This document shows positions 1-7,592 of a stretch of 64,000 nt of DNA, piece by piece. The position numbers and the translations under genes were made by a program. This DNA is from Psychroserpens jangbogonensis (GTDB lineage Bacteria > Bacteroidota > Bacteroidia > Flavobacteriales > Flavobacteriaceae): assembly GCF_000797465.1 (NCBI RefSeq), contig NZ_JSWG01000015.1, positions 310,001 through 374,000 of the forward strand. Direction: 5' to 3'. The stretch's first letter is position 1; every line of letters starts with the position of its first letter. The notes below the pieces were generated by a model, which searched no databases, was not told the DNA's origin, and worked only from the letters and a program-made list of their open reading frames with translations.

Positions 1-271
1 AAATGTAAAATGAAGGTTTTTTATCCTGAATAAAAACACCATCTTCTTTAAATTCTAAGTAGCGATTTCTAACCAATTTGTAACGCTCTTCACCAGTAAT
101 CACTTGATCGTATTTATAACCAGGATTTACAATATGAAGAAAACTATACGGATTGTAGTCCATTCGAGATTCACGCTCATCAACTGTATAGCTTTGATAA
201 GGACGTGCAGCAACCAAGCCAACAATAGCTCTTGTTGGTCGTACCGCTTTAAATGGAATTACTTTTGCCAT
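1..271 (-). CDS. DUF1015 family protein, N-terminal part (runs off the window)
   Basis: An open frame runs from an ATG at 271 to the left edge of the window and gives the first 90 residues. The start MAKVIPFKAVRPT and the later ARPYQSYT and NPYSFLHIVNPG segments are typical of the DUF1015 family, which begins with a short strand and a conserved RP-containing loop. The family is widespread in Bacteroidota and has no settled biochemical role; it is often found near serine-biosynthesis genes, which cannot be checked here because the window ends. It is co-directional with the hydroxyacyl-CoA dehydrogenase gene, 60 bp away. The family call is fairly secure; the function is unknown. Confidence 0.8.
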   Translation of the reverse strand, partial: MAKVIPFKAVRPTRAIVGLVAARPYQSYTVDERESRMDYNPYSFLHIVNPGYKYDQVITGEERYKLVRNRYLEFKEDGVFIQDKKPSFYI

Positions 272-331
272 AGTTAAGTAATTAGTGATATTAGTATTAT
301 GGGAATAGTGACTGTTCTTTAATGTTAAGAG

Positions 332-1219
332 CTAGACGAATTGTTTAGACACCTTTTCTGCTTTTCTACTTTCAGAATAATCGTAAAAACCTTCACCAGA
401 TTTTATACCTAATTTACCTGCTCTTACCATATTTACTAATAATGGGCAAGGTGCATATTTTGGATTTTTAAATCCGTCGTACATCACATTCAGTATAGAT
501 AAACAAACATCAAGTCCTATGAAATCTGCTAATTGTAATGGTCCCATTGGATGTGCCATACCTAATTTCATAACAGTATCAATTTCTTGAACACCAGCCA
601 CACCATTGTATAAGGTTTCAACAGACTCGTTAATCATCGGTATTAATATACGATTAGCAACAAAACCAGGATAGTCATTTACTTCGGTAGGAATTTTACC
701 TAAAGTTTTTGACAATTCCATAATGGTATTAGTCACTTCATCACTTGTGTTATAACCACGAATAATCTCTACCAATTTCATGATTGGTACAGGATTCATA
801 AAGTGCATTCCAATAACCATTTCTGGACGAGAGGTTACTGCAGCTATTTGAGTAATTGATATAGAAGATGTATTAGTTGCCAATATCGTGTCATCTGGGC
901 AAGCTTCATCTAATTGCTTGAAAATCTTAAGTTTTAAATCGATATTTTCAGTGGCAGCTTCAACAACTAAGCCAGCATATTCAACACCTTCAGCTACACT
1001 AGTAAATGTTGTGATGTTACCTAAGGTGGTTTGTTTATCGGCTTCAGAAATTCTTTCTTTGGCCACCATACGATCTAAGTTTTTAGCTATAGTATCCATA
1101 CCTCGTTTTAAAGAGGCTTCACTGATGTCAATTAATTGTACTTTAAATCCAGATTGAGCAAACGTGTGGGCAATTCCATTACCCATAGTTCCTGCTCCAA
1201 TGACTGCTACATTTTTCAT
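332..1219 (-). CDS. 3-hydroxyacyl-CoA (3-hydroxybutyryl-CoA) dehydrogenase
   Basis: Cytosolic NAD(P)-dependent enzyme interconverting 3-hydroxyacyl-CoA and 3-oxoacyl-CoA, of the short stand-alone Hbd/PaaH type (295 aa, the usual length). The Rossmann nucleotide loop GAGTMG lies at residues 8-13, the catalytic histidine sits in HFMNPV at 139-144, the partner glutamate lies in the VEAATEN segment near 86-92, and NTSS at 116-119 is the substrate-side motif. The C-terminal helical dimerisation domain starts near PGFVANRI at about 184. The ATG at 1219 directly precedes the Rossmann strand, so the start is firm. It may act in fatty-acid or aromatic-acid degradation; no other beta-oxidation gene is next to it. 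Confidence 0.93.
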   Translation of the reverse strand: MKNVAVIGAGTMGNGIAHTFAQSGFKVQLIDISEASLKRGMDTIAKNLDRMVAKERISEADKQTTLGNITTFTSVAEGVEYAGLVVEAATENIDLKLKIFKQLDEACPDDTILATNTSSISITQIAAVTSRPEMVIGMHFMNPVPIMKLVEIIRGYNTSDEVTNTIMELSKTLGKIPTEVNDYPGFVANRILIPMINESVETLYNGVAGVQEIDTVMKLGMAHPMGPLQLADFIGLDVCLSILNVMYDGFKNPKYAPCPLLVNMVRAGKLGIKSGEGFYDYSESRKAEKVSKQFV

Positions 1220-1273
1220 TTTATATTTAATTTTTGTTTCCAGTAAAATAGAAACTAGTGTTATGTTTATTGT

Positions 1274-2233
1274 TTAAAATTGATCTATAATCATTGTTGC
1301 TACACGCAAAGCTTCAGTGCCATCATGAAGTGTGACAATAGGAGTAGTGTTGTTATTGATAGCATCTGCGAAGGTTTCTAATTCGTCTAAAATGGCGTTG
1401 TTATTCGCTATTTCAGGATTGTCGAAATAGATTTGCTTTTTGATACCTTCGGCATTTTGAAGTATCATATCAAAATCTCCAGGTTGCTCAGGTGCATCTT
1501 TCATTTTTACAACTTCACATTTCTTCTCTAAGAAATCTACTGAGATATAAGCATCCTTCTGAAAAAATCGAGTTTTACGCATGTTTTTTAATGAAATACG
1601 ACTTGCCGTTAGATTAGCAACGCAACCGTTTTCAAATTCTATACGAGCATTGGCAATATCAGGTGTATCACTAATTACTGAAACACCACTTGCTGACACA
1701 TGTTTCACTTTAGATTTTACCACGCTAAGGATAATATCAATATCATGAATCATTAAATCTAAAACTACAGGAACATCTGTACCACGAGGATTAAACTCTG
1801 CTAATCGATGTGTTTCAATGAACATTGGATTTTTTACTTGATCCCTTATAGCAATAAAAGCAGGATTAAATCGCTCTACGTGTCCAACTTGTCCACGAAT
1901 ATCATGTTTGGATAAAAGCTCTCTTATGTGTTCAGCTTCTTCAACTGTATTTGTGATGGGCTTTTCTATGAAAATATGTTTTCCCTTAGCGATTGCTTTT
2001 ATAGCACAATCATAGTGTGATAGTGTAGGAGTGACAATGTCTACCATGTCTACAGCATCAATAAGAGCTTCAATAGTATTAAAATATGTATAACCAAACT
2101 CCTCAACTACTTTTTTAGCATTGTTTTCATCTGCATCATAAAAACCTACGAGGTCATACTTTTCAGATTGATTAAGAAGTCTTAAATGAATTTTACCTAG
2201 GTGACCAGCACCAAGAACACCAGCTTTTAGCAT
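1274..2233 (-). CDS. Gfo/Idh/MocA family oxidoreductase
   Basis: NAD(P)-dependent sugar or cyclitol dehydrogenase-like protein, 319 aa. The N-terminal Rossmann domain carries GAGHLGKIH at residues 8-16, and the family signature EKP lies at 90-92 within a segment reading FIEKPITNT, which includes the lysine used in catalysis. The C-terminal alpha/beta domain contains HDIDIILS, matching the usual D-x-x-x-H-like active-site helix of the family. It is upstream of and co-directional with the hydroxyacyl-CoA dehydrogenase gene, 54 bp apart, so the two may be co-transcribed. The substrate cannot be read from sequence; many flavobacteria have this gene close to pcm. Confidence 0.88.
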   Translation of the reverse strand: MLKAGVLGAGHLGKIHLRLLNQSEKYDLVGFYDADENNAKKVVEEFGYTYFNTIEALIDAVDMVDIVTPTLSHYDCAIKAIAKGKHIFIEKPITNTVEEAEHIRELLSKHDIRGQVGHVERFNPAFIAIRDQVKNPMFIETHRLAEFNPRGTDVPVVLDLMIHDIDIILSVVKSKVKHVSASGVSVISDTPDIANARIEFENGCVANLTASRISLKNMRKTRFFQKDAYISVDFLEKKCEVVKMKDAPEQPGDFDMILQNAEGIKKQIYFDNPEIANNNAILDELETFADAINNNTTPIVTLHDGTEALRVATMIIDQF

Positions 2234-2389
2234 TGTATTACGTTTTCAACAAAAATAAGATTTTTCACAGTTTATTTAAGTGAAATTTCTAATAAATAAT
2301 GTCTGTTATTGTATAGTTGATAATTCTATGAGATTTAACTTTCAGTATAAAAATGTTTCAATTATTTTTACCTAGTAAACTTAACTACT

Positions 2390-3031
2390 TTGAAAGACAC
2401 ATTTAAACATCAAGGCTTACGTCAACAACTTGTTGCTACATTGGAAACAAAAGGCATAAAAGATGAGAAAGTTCTAGAAGCTATTGGGAAAATACCAAGG
2501 CATTTATTTATGGATTCTAGCTTTCTAGATCACGCTTATCAAGATAAAGCTTTTCCAATTGGTGCTGATCAAACAATTTCACAACCTTATACTGTGGCTT
2601 TTCAAAGTGAATTGTTACAGATTAATCCTGGTGATAAAGTTTTAGAAATTGGAACAGGAAGTGGATACCAAACTGCAGTATTATGTTTGTTAGGTGCTAA
2701 AGTCTTTAGTATTGAACGTCAGCATGAACTGTATAAGAAGGCAAGTAAGTTTTTACCCAAATTAGGTTATAGAGCAAAAAAACTCATTTTCGGAGATGGT
2801 TATATTGGTTTAGAAGATGAAGCACCTTTCGATAGCGTTATCGTTACTGCAGGAGCGCCTTTTGTTCCGAAACCATTATTGAGCCAGTTAAAAATTGGAG
2901 GACGTTTGGTGATTCCAGTTGGTAATGCTGTTCAAGTTATGACCTTATTCATCAGAAAAGGACCAAAAGAATTTGAACAACATGAATACGGAGAATTTAG
3001 ATTTGTTCCTTTATTAGAAGATAAAAATTAA
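2390..3031 (+). CDS. pcm: Protein-L-isoaspartate O-methyltransferase
   Basis: Repairs isoaspartyl residues in damaged proteins by SAM-dependent methylation. The SAM-binding motif LEIGTGSGYQTAVL lies at residues 85-98 and the PIMT substrate-side segment QTISQPYTVAF at 61-71; at 213 aa the length is normal. The start is a TTG at 2390: there is no in-frame ATG nearby, and the resulting MKDTFKHQGLR is the N terminus I would expect for flavobacterial PIMT. The S51 peptidase gene starts 3 bp after the stop, so the two are probably co-transcribed. A second, diverged copy of the last 25-30 codons occurs at 4325-4411. Confidence 0.93.
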   Translation: MKDTFKHQGLRQQLVATLETKGIKDEKVLEAIGKIPRHLFMDSSFLDHAYQDKAFPIGADQTISQPYTVAFQSELLQINPGDKVLEIGTGSGYQTAVLCLLGAKVFSIERQHELYKKASKFLPKLGYRAKKLIFGDGYIGLEDEAPFDSVIVTAGAPFVPKPLLSQLKIGGRLVIPVGNAVQVMTLFIRKGPKEFEQHEYGEFRFVPLLEDKN

Positions 3032-3034
3032 TTT

Positions 3035-4312
3035 ATGAAAAAAATTACATTCCTATTTGCATTATTAACACAAGTTTTAGTTGCTCAGAATTATATGGAG
3101 TATGCTACTGGTAGTTCTACAGATATTGATACCAATCATGAGTTTGGTATTTGTATGATGGGAGGAGCTAGCGAGAATGACGATGCAATGATTTGGTTTT
3201 TAAATAAAGCCAATGAAGGTGATGTTGTGGTTTTAAGAGCTTCAGGAAGTGATGGTTATAATGATTATTTCTATACAGATTTGGGAGTTACAATTAATTC
3301 TGTGACCACATTTGTAATTAATAACGAAGCTGGAGCAACTGATGCTTATGTGCTTCAAAAAGTTGCAAATGCCGAAGCTATTTGGTTTGCTGGAGGTGAT
3401 CAATTTGATTATGTGAGCTTCTTCAAGGACAATGCTATGGAAGACGCACTTAATAGTTTTATAAACACTAAACAAGGTGTAATTGGTGGTACAAGTGCAG
3501 GAATGGCAATCTTAGGAGGTGGTTATTTTTCTGCTGAAAATGGAACAGTAACCAACGCTCAAGCCTTGTCTAATCCGTATCATAATCGAATGACATTAGG
3601 TTATAACGACTTTTTAGATATTCCGTTTTTAGAACATGTAATAACAGACACACATTATGATGATCCAGATAGAAGAGGACGTCATGCAGCATTTTTAGCA
3701 CGTTATGCAACTGATAACAATACACGTGCCTTTGGGATTGCTTGTAATGAATATACAGCAGTTTGTATAGACGAATTGGGTAGAGCTTATGTGTATGGAG
3801 AATATCCTGATTATCCAGAGTTTGCATTTTTTTTACAGGCTAATTGTGTTGGTGATTCTATGCCAGAAACTTGTGTTGATGGACAACCACTAACATGGAA
3901 TCAAGGAGGAGAAGCAATTAAGGTTGCAAAAATCCCAGGACTCTATGGCGGTGAAAATTATATAGACTTAACAGATTGGTCAAATGAACAAGGAGCTATT
4001 TGGGAAGATTGGTCAGCAACGAATGGTTCGTTTTCTTCTTCATCTACAATTAATCCAGATTGTGATTTGTTGAGTGTAGTAGAAAATGAATCTCTTGATA
4101 TTTTTGTAGGTCCAAACCCGTTTCGTGATATGTTAACTATTGAATCTCAGTTAGCTGAATTTAATGTAAAACTCTATGATATCTTTGGAAAGCAAGTCGC
4201 TCAATTTCAAAATCAATCACAGATTGAAACTTCAAGTCTGTCTTCAGGATTATATTTTTTAAGTGTTCTCTCTGAAGGATTACAGGAAAATTTTAAACTG
4301 ATTAAAAACTAG
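3035..4312 (+). CDS. Secreted cyanophycinase-like S51 peptidase with T9SS sorting domain
   Basis: A signal peptide (residues 1-18, ending VLVAQ) is followed by an S51-type fold and a T9SS type A C-terminal domain (about 350-425, with GPNPFRDML and SGLYFL). The serine nucleophile is Ser154 in the GGTSAGMA motif, which matches the cyanophycinase/dipeptidase E family; FAGGDQF just before it is also typical. Family members cleave aspartyl peptides, including the beta-aspartyl links of cyanophycin. The protein should be exported to the periplasm and then to the surface by T9SS. It sits 3 bp behind pcm, which also deals with isoaspartyl bonds. Its tail is almost the same as the one encoded at 6929-7129. 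Substrate unknown. Confidence 0.85.
   Translation: MKKITFLFALLTQVLVAQNYMEYATGSSTDIDTNHEFGICMMGGASENDDAMIWFLNKANEGDVVVLRASGSDGYNDYFYTDLGVTINSVTTFVINNEAGATDAYVLQKVANAEAIWFAGGDQFDYVSFFKDNAMEDALNSFINTKQGVIGGTSAGMAILGGGYFSAENGTVTNAQALSNPYHNRMTLGYNDFLDIPFLEHVITDTHYDDPDRRGRHAAFLARYATDNNTRAFGIACNEYTAVCIDELGRAYVYGEYPDYPEFAFFLQANCVGDSMPETCVDGQPLTWNQGGEAIKVAKIPGLYGGENYIDLTDWSNEQGAIWEDWSATNGSFSSSSTINPDCDLLSVVENESLDIFVGPNPFRDMLTIESQLAEFNVKLYDIFGKQVAQFQNQSQIETSSLSSGLYFLSVLSEGLQENFKLIKN
4112..4312 (+). repeat. T9SS sorting-domain repeat, copy 1
   Basis: The last 201 bp of the S51 peptidase gene match 6929-7129 base for base in length, with no indel, and encode nearly the same tail (NPFRD, LTIESQ, DIFGKQVAQFQNQ, SGLYFL, EGLQE). 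The two copies lie in otherwise unrelated genes about 2.8 kb apart. Confidence 0.85.
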
Positions 4313-4629
4313 GTGTTAAAAATTGACTCTTTTAAAAGAACTTCAAACCAAATAAAACAGCATCACAATGGTGAGTTTCGATTTGTGCCTTTGTTTGAAG
4401 ATAAAAATTAGAAATATATTTAGTTATCATGAAAGGAGTTACTCAACATTTGATAAAAATCTACGAAGCAAATAATAAAACCCGATTGAATTACACCTCT
4501 CAGACTTAAAATAAATTTATAACAAGCAGTTAACTGCTTGTTGAATAGGATAATAAAACTTTTTTCACTATATTTAAGCAAAGAATTGCTAGGGTAAAGA
4601 TATTTTTAAATCATTTAAAACACGCAAAA
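4313..4629. other. Gap of 317 bp between genes
   Basis: Besides the pcm fragment at 4325-4411 it holds a 26-codon open frame at 4429-4509 (MKGVTQHLIKIYEANN...) that I do not recognise and do not call as a gene. The remainder (4510-4629) is AT-rich and probably carries the promoter for the beta-barrel gene; no clear operator or terminator is visible. Confidence 0.6.
4325..4411 (+). pseudogene. Diverged fragment of the pcm 3' end
   Basis: The reading frame ending at the TAG of 4409-4411 gives KQHHNGEFRFVPLFEDKN, against EQHEYGEFRFVPLLEDKN at the end of pcm (2390-3031). Similarity can be followed weakly further upstream to about 4325. No start codon or methyltransferase core is attached, so this is a gene remnant lying directly behind the S51 peptidase gene. 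The likely reading is that pcm plus the peptidase gene came in by recombination inside pcm, leaving the old 3' tail, or that pcm was duplicated and deleted. Confidence 0.75.
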
Positions 4630-5250
4630 ATGAAAAAAATATTAATCCTTTTATTGGCAATTTTCATTAGTTCTTCTTCTATTTGGTCTCAAAATGACAT
4701 TTATTTTGGAATAAAATCTGGGTTAAATTTATCAACTCAAGATGTAAATAATTCATTGACTAGTTATTCTAAACGGCCTGGTTTTACAGGAGGTGCATTC
4801 TTTCTATTTGATTTTTCTGATTTTTCAATTCAATCTGAATTTACTTTCTCTCAACAGGGAGCCGATATTACATTTGACAATGAAGACCTTTATGGAAAAT
4901 TCTCATATTTAAATGTACCCATACTTTTTAAGTATTCATTAAATTCTGGAATTAATTTTCAAGCTGGTCCACAAATTGGTTTTCTTTTATGTGCTAAATC
5001 AAATTATCATCCCATTTTAAAACAGAAATATAAAGAGCAATCTTATACTAAAGCCTATAAATCAGTAGATTTTTCGGCTTCATTTGGTGTAGGTTGGGAA
5101 TCAAAAAAGAATATTTTGATTGATGCTCGTTATAATTTGGGGCTATCTTCTATTAATGATAATGAAGGAGTTCCTGACACAAAAAACAATGTAATAAGTA
5201 TTACAATTGGTTATAAATTAATGAATTTAATAAATAAAATACCTAAATAA
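4630..5250 (+). CDS. Outer-membrane beta-barrel protein, PorT/OMP_b-brl_2 type
   Basis: A signal peptide (about residues 1-21, ending SIWSQ) is followed by a short barrel-like protein of 206 aa. The opening DIYFGIKSGLNLST and the later FQAGPQIGFLL and FSASFGVGWE strands with alternating hydrophobic residues are typical of the small outer-membrane barrel family common in Bacteroidota. Such proteins sit in the outer membrane and their roles are mostly unknown. The lipoprotein gene follows after 7 bp, so the two look like one transcription unit. This is a fold-level call only. Confidence 0.75.
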   Translation: MKKILILLLAIFISSSSIWSQNDIYFGIKSGLNLSTQDVNNSLTSYSKRPGFTGGAFFLFDFSDFSIQSEFTFSQQGADITFDNEDLYGKFSYLNVPILFKYSLNSGINFQAGPQIGFLLCAKSNYHPILKQKYKEQSYTKAYKSVDFSASFGVGWESKKNILIDARYNLGLSSINDNEGVPDTKNNVISITIGYKLMNLINKIPK

Positions 5251-5257
5251 TTAAGAC

Positions 5258-6286
5258 ATGAAGAAGTCGATATATAATATGTGCATATTTATTATAACTG
5301 TTTTTTTTACAGCAAGTTGCTGTAATGATGAATTCGAAACAATTATAAGTGAAATACCTGAAGCACAACTCCATGTGTTTGTTTCATGTGTGGACGCAGG
5401 TTTAGTTTCAGTAATAGATGCTAGTGATTTTAGTAATGTAATTGAATTAACTGGTTCTCAAATTGGTGCGAGTATAAATGAACCTCGTAATTTAGGAATC
5501 AGTTCAGATGGTAATTCTGTTTATGTTCCTGGTCGCTTCAGCAATAATGTATTAGTAATTGATGCTAATACACAAACTGTTACAAACGAGATTTATGATG
5601 ATTATAGTTTCCACGAGCCTTATGCTGTAGCTTTTACACTTAATAATAATGAGGTATGGGTTATAAATAAACAAGGAGTAGGTAGTTTTTCAGGTTCTAT
5701 CTCTATAATTGACACAAGTTCAAATACTATTGTAGACGAAATTCATAATCTTAATATCGTTTCACCTGAAGGTATTTGTGTTGCTAATGGTAAAGCATAT
5801 ATTGCAAATAGAGGGAATGGTACAGTTTCAGTTTTTAATGTAAATAGTAGAAATTTTATTACTAATATCGACGTAGGAGGAGAACCACGCTATGCTATTT
5901 CATCTATAGACGGAAATTTTGTATATATAACAGCTACAGGTGATAACTTAACTAAAATTAATACCAATACTAATACCATTGAATCTACTATAGATGCTTG
6001 GGGAAGAAATGCTGCTATATCTCCTGATGGCAATAAATTATTTGTAGCATCACATAGCTCTGTTATACATATGGTAGATACAGCTACTGAGGTGGTAACA
6101 GATATAGATATACCAAATGCTCAGTATATTTATGCGGTTGCCATATTGAGTGATGGTACAATGGGCTTTGCTACTGATGAAGGTAATGATGTTGTTTTTG
6201 TTTTTGATCCAACTAATGGGGCACTTTTAAATAATGGTGTAGGTATTCCAGTTCAAAGTACACCTAGGGGAATTGCTGCTCAATAA
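5258..6286 (+). CDS. Lipoprotein with YncE/YVTN-type beta-propeller
   Basis: The N terminus has a lipoprotein signal with lipobox TASC at about residues 18-21, so the protein should be lipidated in the cell envelope. The rest (342 aa) is made of repeated blades of the form SIIDTSSNTIVDEI, VFNVNSRNFITNI, KINTNTNTIEST and MVDTATEVVTDI, with interblade phrases such as SPEGICV and SPDGNKLFVA, the hallmark of seven-bladed YVTN propellers. These usually bind ligands or proteins and some carry cofactors; none is evident here. It lies 7 bp behind the barrel gene, suggesting a surface lipoprotein and outer-membrane barrel pair. Confidence 0.82.
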   Translation: MKKSIYNMCIFIITVFFTASCCNDEFETIISEIPEAQLHVFVSCVDAGLVSVIDASDFSNVIELTGSQIGASINEPRNLGISSDGNSVYVPGRFSNNVLVIDANTQTVTNEIYDDYSFHEPYAVAFTLNNNEVWVINKQGVGSFSGSISIIDTSSNTIVDEIHNLNIVSPEGICVANGKAYIANRGNGTVSVFNVNSRNFITNIDVGGEPRYAISSIDGNFVYITATGDNLTKINTNTNTIESTIDAWGRNAAISPDGNKLFVASHSSVIHMVDTATEVVTDIDIPNAQYIYAVAILSDGTMGFATDEGNDVVFVFDPTNGALLNNGVGIPVQSTPRGIAAQ

Positions 6287-6451
6287 ATTATCATCTGTTA
6301 TAAAAAAACCAGCAATTTTATCAATCCAAAATATACATCTGCTTAAGGTAATTACAGTGTTTTTATTTAATGATTTCGTTATTCAAAAGAGCTAGTTTTA
6401 ATTCGTTGCTTTCTCAAAAGCATCCTTTTCTCCATATACTAGGAGTTTTAA

Positions 6452-7129
6452 TGTCGTGTTGTGAACTCATTTGATCCAAATGATATTACTGTTTTAGAAG
6501 GAGAAGAAACTTATATCAATGATATTGATAAATATTTACACTACATCATTAGATTTCAAAATGCAGGTACATCTGAAGCTATTAATCTAAAAGGCACAAA
6601 TATTTTAGATGATAAATTAGATTGGAATACTTTAGAACTTAAGAGTAGTAGTCATGATAATAGAGTAGAGATTAATAATGGTAATACTATTTCATTTATT
6701 TTTAATTACATTAATTTGCCTGATAGCACTTTAGATGACCCAAATTCTCATGGATATATTGCATATAAAGTAAAACCAAAAAGCAATGTTATTGTTGATG
6801 ATGTTTTTTAAAATGAGGCAAATATTTTTTTCGATTTTAACAGCCATATAATTACTAACACGGTAATGACTCAGATTATTGATGCATTGTCAATTGATGA
6901 ATCTACGCATATAGATTTCTCTATATATCCAAACCCTTTTCGTGATGTTCTAACTATTGAATCTCAGTTTGCTGAATTTGATGTCAAGCTTTTTGATATC
7001 TTCGGAAAGCAAGTTGCTCAGTTTCAAAATCAGGCGCAGATAGAAACTTCAAATCTAGCCTCAGGATTATACTTTTTAAATGTTTCTTCTGAAGGATTAC
7101 AGGAAACGTTTAAACGAGTTAAACACTAA
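6452..7129 (+). pseudogene. Decayed C-terminal part of a large T9SS surface protein
   Basis: The frame starts after a stop at 6449-6451 with SFDPNDITVLEGEE, the beginning of the conserved module that precedes the sorting tail in many large flavobacterial adhesins (HYIIRFQNAGT, LDDKLDW, SHGYIAYKVKPK). It has no signal peptide and no upstream domains. An in-frame TAA at 6809-6811 falls in DVF-stop-NEANIFFDFN, where intact relatives read a sense codon; reading through gives a continuous module plus the T9SS tail at 6929-7129. So this is a 5'-truncated gene with one further nonsense codon, probably from a GAA to TAA change. It is unlikely to yield an exported protein. Confidence 0.8.
6929..7129 (+). 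repeat. T9SS sorting-domain repeat, copy 2
   Basis: Second copy of the 201-bp tail found at 4112-4312, here at the end of the decayed surface-protein gene. The encoded residues differ at a minority of positions and no gap is needed to align them. Confidence 0.85.
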
Positions 7130-7135
7130 CAGAAG

Positions 7136-7579
7136 CTAATTTTCTGAAACAATAGCAATAGTTTGTTTTTTGTCTTTTGGTTGCTTTACTCGAACAGTAA
7201 TTGTTTTATAAACCCATTCAGCATTTACCTTGTTTGCAATAATATCTAGTCTAGCTTTTCCTTTTGAGCCGATAATTCGAATGGATGATTTTACAGATGT
7301 GTTATTTTCAGAATAACTGACCTGACCTTCTAAAATGGCAAGTTTATCTATGGGTTTAATCTCTCCTAAAACAGCAATAGCAGCATTATTCGCTTTTACT
7401 TTTTCTAAAGCATCATTATATAACTCAGTATCTGAATACGCATTACTTAAGTCTGAAGCGACCTTATTCATTCCAGAAGAAAAGAATAGGATCAAAAACA
7501 CAATAACAGTGATTGTAGGAACAAACCATTTCCAATGATGTTGCAACCAGGTTCCTTGTCGTATCGAATTGTTTGTCAA
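7136..7579 (-). CDS. Cytochrome c oxidase assembly factor Coa1-like membrane protein
   Basis: 147 aa with a single N-terminal transmembrane helix at about residues 17-34 (WFVPTITVIVFLILFF) followed by a periplasmic Coa1-like domain (about 50-145, with SNAYSDTELYNDAL and SIRIIGSKGKARL). Coa1/Tim21-fold proteins help assemble cytochrome oxidase in mitochondria; the bacterial relatives are assigned only by similarity. It is co-directional with the DUF5686 gene, 13 bp downstream of it, so the two are likely co-transcribed. The family call is fairly good and the role uncertain. Confidence 0.72.
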   Translation of the reverse strand: MTNNSIRQGTWLQHHWKWFVPTITVIVFLILFFSSGMNKVASDLSNAYSDTELYNDALEKVKANNAAIAVLGEIKPIDKLAILEGQVSYSENNTSVKSSIRIIGSKGKARLDIIANKVNAEWVYKTITVRVKQPKDKKQTIAIVSEN

Positions 7580-7592
7580 AATTTAAGTTTTA

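Noticed and set aside
888-1157. Open frames of 60-170 codons antisense to known genes, for example at 888-1157, 22787-23299, 36912-37373 and 45154-45528
   Set aside because: They lie entirely opposite strong coding genes (dehydrogenase, clpB, the small T9SS genes), have no recognisable family, and repeat with the duplicated genes, as expected of shadow frames.
4429-4509. 26-codon open frame after the pcm fragment
   Set aside because: Too short, no known family and no clear signal; it lies in a region of gene debris.
6461-7129. Two separate short genes at 6461-6811 and 6866-7129
   Set aside because: They are in one frame and join across an in-frame TAA into a known adhesin module plus T9SS tail, so they are parts of one decayed gene.
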